NCBI GenBank assembly: GCA_947174215.1
Contig: CAMWIB010000010.1
Coordinates: forward strand, 1-15,996
DNA from: an uncultured Clostridia bacterium
GTDB taxonomy: Bacteria; Bacillota; Clostridia; Christensenellales; CAG-917
Direction of reading: 5' to 3'
DNA: 15,996 nucleotides
Shown: positions 6,516 to 15,400 of the stretch, one piece after another
Layout: every line of letters starts with the position of its first letter
Numbering within the stretch: position 1 is the stretch's first letter
The notes under the pieces: model-generated
What the model was told of the DNA's origin: nothing
The model's database searches: none
The model's input: only the letters and a program-made list of their open reading frames with translations
Program-made: the position numbers and the translations under genes

Positions 6516-6531
6516 AGGGTGAGTTCACCCT
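6516..6531 (+). promoter_or_regulatory. Perfect inverted repeat in the rplI leader
   Basis: AGGGTGA and TCACCCT are exact 7-bp complements separated by two bases, centred about 20 bases after the predicted -10 box. This is the shape of a dimeric repressor site, or a short RNA hairpin near the 5' end of the transcript. It is not followed by a T run, so it is not a terminator. Confidence 0.4.
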
Positions 6532-6567
6532 ATCAAAAATCGTTAATCTCATCATAAGGAGAAATAT

Positions 6568-7020
6568 ATGAAAGTCATTCTTCTCAAAGACGTAAAAGGT
6601 ACGGGCAAAAAAGGCGACGTAGTTGAAGTCAACGACGGATACGCTCGCAATTTCCTTATAAAGAAAGGTATGGCGCAGGAAGGCACTGCGCAGAACGTAT
6701 TCGCACTTGAACAGCGTAAAAAGGCTCTCGCCGCAAAGATTGCGGCTGAACGTGCCGAAGCGCAGGCTATTGCGGATAAACTCAAAAACGTCACCGTAAA
6801 GGTTTATGCAAAATGCGGCGAGAACGGCGGCAGAATGTTCGGCTCCGTTACGAGCGAAATGATTTCCGACGCAATAAAGCAACTCGGCTATGACGTCGAT
6901 AAGAAAAAGATAGACACCAAGGAAAGCATCCGCGAGTTTGGTGTATTTGAAATCGTGCTTCGCCTCTACCCCGAGGTTACGCAAACGATTAAAATTGAAG
7001 TCGTACGCGCAAACGCATAA
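6568..7020 (+). CDS. rplI: 50S ribosomal protein L9
   Basis: The protein has 150 residues, the usual length for L9, which binds 23S rRNA near the L1 stalk and reaches along the ribosome surface. The N-terminal domain signature is clear: MKVILLKDVKGTGKKGDVVEVNDGYARNFLI in the first 31 residues, then a long charged connecting helix (about 44-75) and the C-terminal RNA-binding domain with GRMFGSVTS and FGVFEIVLRLYPEV. The ribosome-binding site AAGGAG (6556-6561) is six bases before the ATG. In many Bacillota rplI is followed by dnaB; here trmN6 and rsmI follow instead. Confidence 0.98.
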   Translation: MKVILLKDVKGTGKKGDVVEVNDGYARNFLIKKGMAQEGTAQNVFALEQRKKALAAKIAAERAEAQAIADKLKNVTVKVYAKCGENGGRMFGSVTSEMISDAIKQLGYDVDKKKIDTKESIREFGVFEIVLRLYPEVTQTIKIEVVRANA

Positions 7021-7137
7021 TTCGCATACGCGCAATATTTGATGCGCGAAATATGTTAGTTTATGTGCAATCGTGCAATATTCGTTATGTAATGCACAAC
7101 CGTACAACGAGCTTCCGAACGGCAAACAAGGGACACT

Positions 7138-7836
7138 ATGGCGGAATATCTCACTGACCTTGGCATAAAGGACTACAAGATAATACAGGACACCGACGAC
7201 TACGCGTTTTCGCAGGACTCGGTGTTTCTTGTAAATATGGCGAAGCTCGGCTCTAAGGATAGCGTGCTTGATTTAGGCTGTGGAAGCGGCATACTTTCCA
7301 TTCTTGCACTGATAAAGAAGAACGTAAAAAACGCGGTCGGAGTGGATATAAACGAAAAGTTCTGCGATATGGCAAAGCGTAGCGCGGAGCTAAACGGACT
7401 ATCGTTTGAAGTGATAAACTGCGACGTGAAAGACGTACGCGAGCATATAAAAGCGGAGAGCTTTGACAAGGTTCTTTGTAATCCTCCATATTTCACGCCA
7501 TCGTCACCTATTGCGACGGTTGGCGGCGTAGCAAGAACGGAAAGCACCTCTACCCTTGACGACTTCATCGCGGCGGCGAGCTATTCTCTGCGCTTTGGCG
7601 GAGATTTGTGGATAGTGTCAAAGGTTGCGCGGCTCGCAGGGCTTCTCGCCTCTCTTGACAGGCACAGACTCGCGGCAAAGGAACTCACGCTCATTTACCC
7701 TAAACTGTCATTAGGAGTTGATACAGTCGTCGTCAGCGCGAAAAAAGGCGGCAAGGAAGGTCTTGTGACGAAAACCTTCATCGCACAAAACGAGGACGGA
7801 ACTTTTACAAAGCAATACGAGGAGTTATATAAATAA
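7138..7836 (+). CDS. trmN6: tRNA1(Val) (adenine37-N6)-methyltransferase family (TrmN6/YfiC)
   Basis: This 232-residue SAM-dependent methyltransferase has motif I VLDLGCGSG (43-51), an acidic residue for ribose binding in GVDIN (68-72), and the amino-methylase motif NPPY near residue 117. It is followed by a short loop region and a C-terminal strand-rich part, as in TrmN6. The N-terminus with the Q-D-x-D-x-Y-x-F-S-x-D-S stretch is also typical. Family members methylate N6 of an adenine next to the anticodon. AAGGGA (7128-7133) precedes the ATG. Its TAA overlaps the rsmI ATG by one base (TAATG), so translation is probably coupled. The exact tRNA target is carried over from Escherichia coli and could differ here. 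Confidence 0.9.
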   Translation: MAEYLTDLGIKDYKIIQDTDDYAFSQDSVFLVNMAKLGSKDSVLDLGCGSGILSILALIKKNVKNAVGVDINEKFCDMAKRSAELNGLSFEVINCDVKDVREHIKAESFDKVLCNPPYFTPSSPIATVGGVARTESTSTLDDFIAAASYSLRFGGDLWIVSKVARLAGLLASLDRHRLAAKELTLIYPKLSLGVDTVVVSAKKGGKEGLVTKTFIAQNEDGTFTKQYEELYK

Positions 7837-8633
7837 TGGCAAAGCTCTACATAGTCGGAACGCCGATTGGCAATTTGCAGGACGTCACTTTGCGCGCGAT
7901 AGACACTCTCAAAAGCGTTGACGTGATAGCGTGCGAGGACACTCGCCATTCATTGCCTCTTCTCAACAAATACGATATACACGCAAGACTTATCGCGTAT
8001 CACAAATTCAACGAAGCGGAATGTAGCGGCAAAATTATAGAGCTGATAAACGACGGTCAGAACGTCGCGCTTATATCCGACGCAGGTATGCCGTCAATTA
8101 GCGACCCCGGCGCGGAGCTTATAGCGAGATGCCGAGAATACGGTGTAGAAACCGAGCTTGTTCCGGGACCTACCGCAGTCGCAAGCGCAATCACGTTGAG
8201 CGGCATAAAAGCAAGCGGCTTTACGTTCTTAGGCTTCCTACCCGAGAAAAAAAGCGATAAGGCAAACATTTTGTCAAAAGCGGCTATGAGCGGCTTGCCT
8301 ATCGTCATTTACGTCGCGCCACACGATTTGACAAAAACCGCAAGCACCCTTCTTGAAATATTGGGCGACAGAACTGTACACGTCGTGCGCGAAATAACGA
8401 AGCTATACGAAAGCGTAACGACCTGCACACTCTCTCACTTCACCTGCGAGGAACGCGGCGAAATGGTTATGATAATCGAGGGCGTACAAACGGAGAATCC
8501 CCTCAACACACTATCCGTTCAGGAGCATATCGAGCATTACGTTTCACTGGGTATGGACAAAAAAGAAGCCGTCAAACAAGTCGCCAAGGATAGAGGCGTT
8601 CCCAAAAACGAGATTTACAAATTTACGATATAG
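7836..8633 (+). CDS. rsmI: 16S rRNA (cytidine1402-2'-O)-methyltransferase
   Basis: The protein has 265 residues. RsmI methylates the 2'-OH of C1402 in the decoding centre of 16S rRNA. The tetrapyrrole-methylase fold signatures are present: LYIVGTPIGNLQDVTLRA (4-21), CEDTRHS (32-38), ISDAGMPSISDPG (79-91), VPGPTA (107-112), GFLPEK (131-136) and, at the end, the KEAVKQVAKDRGVPKNEIYK tail. The start overlaps the trmN6 stop, with GAGGAG about 12 bases upstream inside trmN6. The gene is followed directly by a strong terminator. Confidence 0.97.
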   Translation: MAKLYIVGTPIGNLQDVTLRAIDTLKSVDVIACEDTRHSLPLLNKYDIHARLIAYHKFNEAECSGKIIELINDGQNVALISDAGMPSISDPGAELIARCREYGVETELVPGPTAVASAITLSGIKASGFTFLGFLPEKKSDKANILSKAAMSGLPIVIYVAPHDLTKTASTLLEILGDRTVHVVREITKLYESVTTCTLSHFTCEERGEMVMIIEGVQTENPLNTLSVQEHIEHYVSLGMDKKEAVKQVAKDRGVPKNEIYKFTI

Positions 8634-8652
8634 TTTATAGCTTTAATGAAGT

Positions 8653-8690
8653 AACACATTCTCAAAATTGAGAATGTGTTTTATATTTTT
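8653..8690 (+). terminator. Rho-independent terminator of the rplI-trmN6-rsmI unit
   Basis: AACACATTCTC (8653-8663) pairs perfectly with GAGAATGTGTT (8670-8680) around a six-base loop and is followed by TTATATTTTT. It begins 20 bases after the rsmI stop. Confidence 0.9.
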
Positions 8691-8775
8691 TACAACTCTT
8701 ATGTTGGTGAAATGTGTAAGTTCTATAAAGATTTTGTTGAGTTTGATATTAGATATTGCATTATCGCATATTCTT

Positions 8776-8900
8776 GCAAAATGCGATATTTGGATGCAGT
8801 GCAAGGAAGATGCGCACGCGAGCCGCCTAACGTACTTGGCGTACGTGACGGCAAGCGCACGTAAATCTGACACCGCAATGCGCCAAATAGCACATTTTGC
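8776..8900. repeat. 125-bp imperfect palindrome with 18-bp terminal inverted repeats (MITE-like)
   Basis: The left end GCAAAATGCGATATTTGG (8776-8793) and the right end CCAAATAGCACATTTTGC (8883-8900) are complementary at 16 of 18 positions. The interior is also loosely palindromic, closing with ACGTAC (8830-8835) and GTACGT (8841-8846) around a five-base loop, flanked by GCCG and CGGC. It is more GC-rich than its AT-rich flanks. It encodes nothing convincing. The right end coincides with the last base of the stop codon of the next gene. No clear target-site duplication is seen. It could be a non-autonomous transposable element, a REP-type repeat or a structured RNA. Confidence 0.65.
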
Positions 8901-9175
8901 TATTTAAGCCATAGCCAAATAATTAGAACTGCCACCGCAAATCCAATTACTATCAACAGCAAGCGAGGAAGCATTACGAGAAGCCCCGCACGCATAATTG
9001 CACGGCGCTCCTTCGGCGTATACATATCCTTGTGCATTTGGCGCTCCTCTTTTGTGGGGCGCTTTTTCATATTCATATACGCCATTCTGCGATACTTGGG
9101 CAGTTCATCTCCGTTCATCGGAGCAATCACCACGCCAGTATCCCAATCGTCTTTTTTCCTATCCTTTTTTGCCAT
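8900..9175 (-). CDS. Small single-pass membrane protein, unknown function
   Basis: This 91-residue protein is not recognised with certainty. It starts with a strongly charged cytoplasmic part (MAKKDRKKDDWDTGVVIAPM), continues with a Met- and Lys/Arg-rich middle (about 28-62), and ends in one hydrophobic segment (about 64-90, ending LIIWLWLK) that should span the membrane with the tail reaching the outer face. The D-W-D-x-G-x-V-I-A-x-M stretch resembles small membrane proteins often left as hypothetical in Clostridia. The start at 9175 is chosen from the promoter: an extended -10 box ends six bases before this ATG. An in-frame ATG at 9181 and a TTG at 9193 would lie on or before the expected transcript start. 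There is no Shine-Dalgarno site for any of them. The stop codon overlaps the end of the palindromic element. Confidence 0.7.
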   Translation of the reverse strand: MAKKDRKKDDWDTGVVIAPMNGDELPKYRRMAYMNMKKRPTKEERQMHKDMYTPKERRAIMRAGLLVMLPRLLLIVIGFAVAVLIIWLWLK

Positions 9176-9181
9176 AGACAT

Positions 9182-9209
9182 AGTATAGCACAAAAGCCCG
9201 AAAAAACAA
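9182..9209 (-). promoter_or_regulatory. Extended -10 promoter abutting the small membrane-protein start
   Basis: On the minus strand TTGTTT (9204-9209), 16 bases, then TATACT (9182-9187) preceded by TGC, forming an extended -10 element. The expected transcript start is 9175, the A of the chosen ATG, implying a leaderless message. Confidence 0.55.
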
Positions 9210-9404
9210 AATATAATTTCGCCACCGCGTCATTCTACTCGCATATGCACTATGCACGCGAAATATATCTCACGTCTGACTTGGAACTTAGGACTGCACG
9301 TTTACTTATAGTTTGGGACTTGCACTTTTAACTCGATTGGGAAATAAAGCTTATATAACGTTGTCGAATTTCAGCGGCGAGCCGTTCGATTTATTCATAT
9401 TAGC

Positions 9405-9435
9405 AAAAGCAGGGAAGCACCGCTTCCCTGCTTTT
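9405..9435 (-). terminator. Rho-independent terminator of the giant repeat-protein gene
   Basis: AAAAGCAGGGAAGC (9405-9418) pairs perfectly over 14 bp with GCTTCCCTGCTTTT (9422-9435) around a three-base loop. It ends in a T run on either strand and lies 33 bases after the stop codon of the giant gene. Confidence 0.9.
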
Positions 9436-9468
9436 ACGTTGATGACTTGTAGGTTAGACCTTGTCAAA

Positions 9469-12400
9469 TCAGTTGTGCGTGATGGTGTATACCGACGACC
9501 TTGCCTGATATACAGGAACCGTTTGTCCCTTTACTACCATATAAGTACCGCCAAGCGATGTACCGTCGTTTCCGGTTGCAGTGGTTGTCGTTATGACGTC
9601 GCCGTTGGCGTTTACAACCGCACCTACGACAGCATACAGCTTGAATACAACCTTTCTTACACCGTACGTCGGCAAGGTAATCGTATCGCCAGTCGATGAG
9701 AACATTACAGGTACTGCCGCCTCAATTCTATTGCCAGTGATATCGTACACGTACGCTTTACCGTACCAAACAATCGGTTTTGCACTTGTACCGGAGCCTG
9801 ATTTTGCCGTCAATGTCGTAGCGTTACCGCTGACGGACAAGCTTGGCATAGATATTGATGCATGCGTCGAGGCACTGACGGTAACCGTTATTCTCTGCTG
9901 TGAACCAAGCTGTATCGTTGCATTCTTTCCAGCCATGCTGTAAACAAGTTGATTGCTTGAATTCTTATTCCACGTCGCGTTTGCAGGCATTGAAACCGTA
10001 ACGAAGTTGAATGACTTATCCGTTATCGTCGAGCTTGCCGACGCCGGGAACGTTACGACATCCTTTCCGTCAACTCTCGTAAGAGTCGGATTGTACACGT
10101 TGAGGTTTACCTTATATGCGGTTGGCAACGTCTGATAATTCGGGTTGTACGGGTTGACTGTGTAGTTTGTCGCCGCCTTTCCTGTGCTGTCAACGTTGGA
10201 CACGTACGAATTTGCCGTATAACCGTTTGCTGTGCCAGCCTGACTCGTCAGCTTCGTCACCAACTGTCTTGCTACGAGGAACGGAATATCGAAGCTCTGC
10301 GTGCTTCCGTCCGCACCCGTGAGCATTGCAGTGATGTAAATCACGCCGCCAAGGTAGCTCGGACGATACTTTCCGTAGCTCCATACGAGCGTACCGCCGT
10401 AGTATGCGTTCTTTGTCGCAGGTTCTGTCACGTAGAACGTCTTGTAATCGCCATTGCCATTTGAGGACGCATTGACAACTTTCAATTCGTCAGGCATTGT
10501 CGGGACCTTCCAGTCATACGGGTCGATGTAGCGATAGCTTGTGCCGCTTGTATTCAAAGTGACGCCGCCGTTGCTATTGACATAGACGTAACCAACCATT
10601 CCCGTGCTACTCAAATTATCATATGTGGTTACAGCAGTTCTGTTCACAACGTTGAACGCAACTTGAATCTTCTGCGTTCCGACGCTGTTCTTCGTGCCGC
10701 CCTCGACTCTCTCGTAGTCGTATGCGCCATCCTCGTTAATCAATGCGTTTGCAGTGAACGAGCCGCCCGCGTAGTTGACGGTTACGCCGCTCAAATCCCA
10801 AGTGATTGGCATAACGACTTTCACGCCGTCCGCTCTGACGACTTCAATCGTCTTCGGCAGATACTTGTATTCGCCAAGCTCTTCACGCGTAAGCTCCTCG
10901 TACTCGTCCTCGCCGACCTTCTTATATGTGCCGTTCTTGCTGAGTACGAACTTGTCGTCAAGACCCTTTGCGTACAAGTCGCCGCTATACGTTCCGCCAA
11001 CTCTCTCAAACAGGTTGAGGTTGCCATACGGGTCAATCTTGAACGTCTTATTGTCCGATGTGAGGAAGGTACGCTCATCAGGCGTCAAGCTCAGTGTGCC
11101 GAACGAGTACGAGCTTGCCATGCTCTCAGTCACGTGAACAATGACGTTGACCGTGAGGTTGCACTTGTTGCCGTCTATCGGGCTGGTTACGTTCGCCTTA
11201 ACGTAGACGTTGCCGCCCTTATAGTTGTAGTTAGCACCGCTTACATCCCACTCGACGCCCAAGGTCTGCGTTGCAACGTAGGTGAACACGTACAGGCTGT
11301 TGCCGCTCTCGTCGCTATACGTACGAGCGTTGTTGTCGTACTTCACCACACCCTTGTACAGCGAATACGTTCTTGCATTTCTGTTGTAGGTGTAGTAGTA
11401 ACCAAACGACTCGTCACCCTCGATGAAGGTTTCGTTATTCGCGCCGCCGTATACGGTGTAGATAGCGTGACGTCTTTCCCAGTTGGAGTCGTAGATTGTG
11501 ATGTCGCCGATTGTTCTGCCGTCATTCCACCAGTTGTACGCCGAGATGAACGTTCCGCCGACGTAGTACTTGACGCTCTCGTCGTAGTTCTCAACGTTGT
11601 ACATACTGTCAGCCTCGTTCGCGTACGGTGAGAACTGATACTTGTAGCTGTTGGTATCAACAGACATATCGGTGTACGTCAGGTCGCTGTTGAACTGAGT
11701 GAATGCAGACGTACGGATGACGAACTTAATCGTAATCGCATCCATAATCTCGAAGCTATCCGAATGTGACGGGTTGCCGTTCCAGATATGGACCTTGACG
11801 TCCCTATTGAACGTTGCGTTCGTATTTGCGACGTCGTCGAACGTAGGTGCATTTTCAAGCACGAGCAGATACGTACTCGTATCGCCGCTTGCGAAGTTAA
11901 GGAGTATGCTGCCAGCCAAGCCGCCGTTCTCTGAGTAGGCGAACTTGTTGTAGAACACAATTTCCTCAGGCAAGCCTGTACTCTTGCTTGTCGTTACGTC
12001 GACGTAGCTACCCTCAGCACGGTTGCCGCCGTTGTCGATGCCGACGAACGTCGTCGTGTACGAAGAATTCTTGTTCGTCACGTACAGCTCTTCCATTCTG
12101 TCGTTGAACACGAGCGAGGAGCTGACAATCTCGCGGTTGAGAACCGTAACAGGTACGTTGAATCTCTGGCTTGCGAGATATACGCGATATGCAAGCGTTT
12201 CTTCCGTCCACGTCCACTCGCTGTCGAGCTTAATCATTTCAGCCTCGAAGTTCGCCGCCGTCATGAACTTAGCCTCGCTGTCGAGTGCTTCCGTTGCGAC
12301 GTCTACGAGCGTGTAGCTTCCGTCCTCGTTTACAAGGACGCGTACGTAAGTACCGTTCGGGTCCTTCGTAGCAACACGCGCGGTTGCCATGTAGCTAAGG

Positions 12401-15400
12401 TTGCTCTCGTTGTTTTTGATAAGTCTGTCGAGCGACGACCAGTCGAAGTACGCCTTGAAGGTGTTCTCGAACATATCGTAGTCAACGAGCGTCGTTATAT
12501 CGAGCTGTTCAGGCAAGTAGCTTGAATCGTTGTGCAGGAACGAGTCGATGATGAGCGAGCGATACTCGAAGTCGGATACGTAGTAGATTGTTCTGTCAAT
12601 GACGTAAACCTCTATCTCATCCGTTTCGGTTATGACGTCGTTGCCGCCCGAGTAGGAGTACGTAATGGTAAGCGTGTAAATTCTTCCGAAGAAGCTTGAC
12701 ACTCTATCGTAGAAGTTCGCGCCAATCTGGTTGAGGTCGTAGCTCACAACGATATCAGTCGTCGTGTACTCTTCGCCGCCGGCCGTATACTTGACCACAG
12801 GCGTTGAGCCGGACACGAACAGGTCGCCTTCCTTGCCGTACGGGTCGAAGTTGTATTCCGTACCCGAAGCCAAGCCGCTTATCTCAACCTCTTCAACAAT
12901 CAGTTCAACCTGAATGTTGCGTTCGAGGTCTTCGCTTGCCACCGTGACCGTTACGGACTCGAACTGTCCGCCGTTCTTGGTGTAGTTGACGTCCCAAGTG
13001 AGCGTGACGTTCATGCTCGTGCCGCCTACGCGGAGAACGGTTTCGCTCGGCAAGCCGCCGTAGAACTTATCCGCCGTGAGCGTGTATCTGAGTCCGCTCT
13101 CGATGCTGTACGCCTCGCCGTCCTCATTGTAGAGTATGTCGCCGAAGGAAGCTGTACCATCGAAGCCGTCAAGCGTGAAGGCGCTTATGATTGCGACGTC
13201 TTGCTCGCGCGTTAATGGCGCCAAGCCGTTGCCGCTACCAGCCATTACGCTGTACAGTCTTGAGAACGCACCAACCTTGATTTCCTCGTAGGTCGGGTAA
13301 TCCATAGATTCCCAGCTTACGGGTACGCCCGTATCAGTCGAATCGGAGTATCTGACCGTTGCAGTCGGAGCAAAGTCGAGCTTACCGAAGAGGTTATAGG
13401 TTTCTTTCTGACCTTCAAGCTCTACGGAAGTTGCACTGCCGAACACGTTGGTGAGATAAATCTTCGCGGTGAAGTATTCCTCACCAGTGCCGTCCACGAA
13501 CGGATAGCGCAAGCCGGTTTCGTCGAAGAAGTAGAAGTATCTGAGTACGTACGAGCCGTTCTCGTCCTCTGCAAGCTCAGACTCGGCAGGTGACGCGCTG
13601 TCAGCCCAGAACACGAACGTGCTGATGTTGACGTTGCCCTCTGCCGTTGCAAACGTACCGCTTGTCGGGAGTCTCCACGCCTTGCGGATATCGTAGTAGA
13701 ATACTACGCCGTCCTTCACGCTGTTTCCGCTATTGATGAACTCGGTGTTGCCGAATGAGTCGGACGTTGCCACGCCGTCTGCGTTGTGCTTGGAGTACAA
13801 GCCCGCGTTAGAGTTGAAGTCGAACTCTGTGAATCTGCTCGAGAATGCGTAGCTCGGAACTCTTACCGTAACTTCGACCTTCTGTCCGCCGACGAATGCC
13901 ATCATCGTGGTTTCGCCGCCGTTGATATTGAATTCAGGTCTTGCAATCTCGACGTTCTCGTCGCCCTCACCCGCAATTACGTTCCACGGCTGCCACGACT
14001 CGACGTACGCGATGTACGGGTCGCCTCTGTCGCCTGCGGTGAGCGGTTCGAATACGCCGTCGCCGACCATCTTGTGCGTACCGTTGACGTTATCCTTAAT
14101 ATATACGCCGTCCGTTTCGTTGAAGATGTAGCGGTCGCCTGTGAACGTACCCGATTTGAGGTGTACGAGTACTGCCGTACCGCCGAACGGTTCAAGCGCA
14201 CCTGCGTTGAAGTACTTCTCGGGATTCTTCTCGTAGCTAATCGGGTCGATACCAAACTCCTTGCCATCCTTGACGTGCGTCTGTGCGTAAACGGTACCCG
14301 TGTAGTAGCTCGGGTCTGCGAGCTTACCGGAAGCCAGCAACTCTCCGCGCTCCGCGCTCGTCATCGAATAGATATCCTTACCAAGCGTTTCGTCATAGAA
14401 GAACGTCAAGTGGTCAATCGTCTGTCTTTCGACGTTGAGGTTGACGGTTACGCTCTGCGCGAGGTACGCGTCCTTACCGTCAGCGTCCTTACCCTTGACA
14501 AGACCGATAGGCTTCCTCGTGTTTGGCGTGCCGTCCGCATTCAACTCATAGATATAAGCAGGTACGCGTACGTACACGTTGCCGCCGTTATAGATATTGC
14601 GTTGAGATTCAGGTCTTTCCACCGTGCAGGAAGCGTTGGTGTAGTACTTAATCTGGCTCCAATCAGGATACATCGTATAAACCGTACCGCTGAACGAAAC
14701 GTCAAACTTGCTGTAATCTTCATCTTCGAACCAGCGCGGGTTGAACGTATCCTCGTGCTTGATTGCAAGTCTGACAGGGCTTGCCACCATCTCCTTGACG
14801 GTGATTGGCGCGTAGATTGTCTGATATCCGCTATACTCCGTACCTATCGTGAGTCTTGCGTACAACGGATGCGTCGTCGCGTATCTGTAACCCGAGTAGT
14901 TGATATCGTCAGGCGTAATCTTGAAGATATTGTTGTTGTATGCGTCGTTCCAGCTACCGCTGTTGTACACGAACGGAGCTTCAACTTGGAGCGTGTTAGA
15001 GCCGACGGTGAATGTCTTTTCGGAAATGCTTCCGTCGAGGTTTCTGACGTTGACCTTGATGTTTGTACCCTCAGCGAAGAGCGTATCGCCGTCAAGCTTA
15101 TTTGCGGTATACGGGTCGAAGGTTATCTGCGTACTCATAGATTCGTACTTGCACGGAGCTATGACAACGTTGACCTTATACGGCTGTGCGATATAGCCCG
15201 CATTTGCGTACTTGGTATCCGTTGAGCCTTCACCGACGAAGCCGAAGGAGTTCGATTCCTCATTGACAAGACCTTCGTTCTTGACGACCGTCTTTGTGAA
15301 CGCCTTGAACACGTTACCGCCGATATACGCGGTGACCGGTGCGCGAACACCCTCGTAGAAGCTGACCTTACCGTCCTTATCTGTTACCGCGGCAAGTGCC

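Noticed and set aside
8762..8788. TATCGCAT/ATGCGATA inverted repeat as an independent operator
   Set aside because: It overlaps the left end of the 125-bp palindromic element, no gene starts nearby, and the 11-base gap makes it unremarkable in AT-rich sequence.
9210..9404. Possible gene or RNA between the small membrane-protein gene and the giant gene's terminator
   Set aside because: No ribosome-binding site, no tRNA-like cloverleaf and no domain-like translation on either strand; treated as plain intergenic sequence.
10663..11631. 322-codon open frame antisense to the giant gene
   Set aside because: Same kind of shadow frame; rich in Val, Arg and Ala without domain signatures, and opposite clear repeat modules.
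13786..15225. 479-codon open frame antisense to the giant gene
   Set aside because: Its frame mirrors the biased codons of the giant gene (many GTAC and NNC codons). It has no ribosome-binding site, no recognisable domain and an Arg/Val-heavy composition typical of shadow frames.
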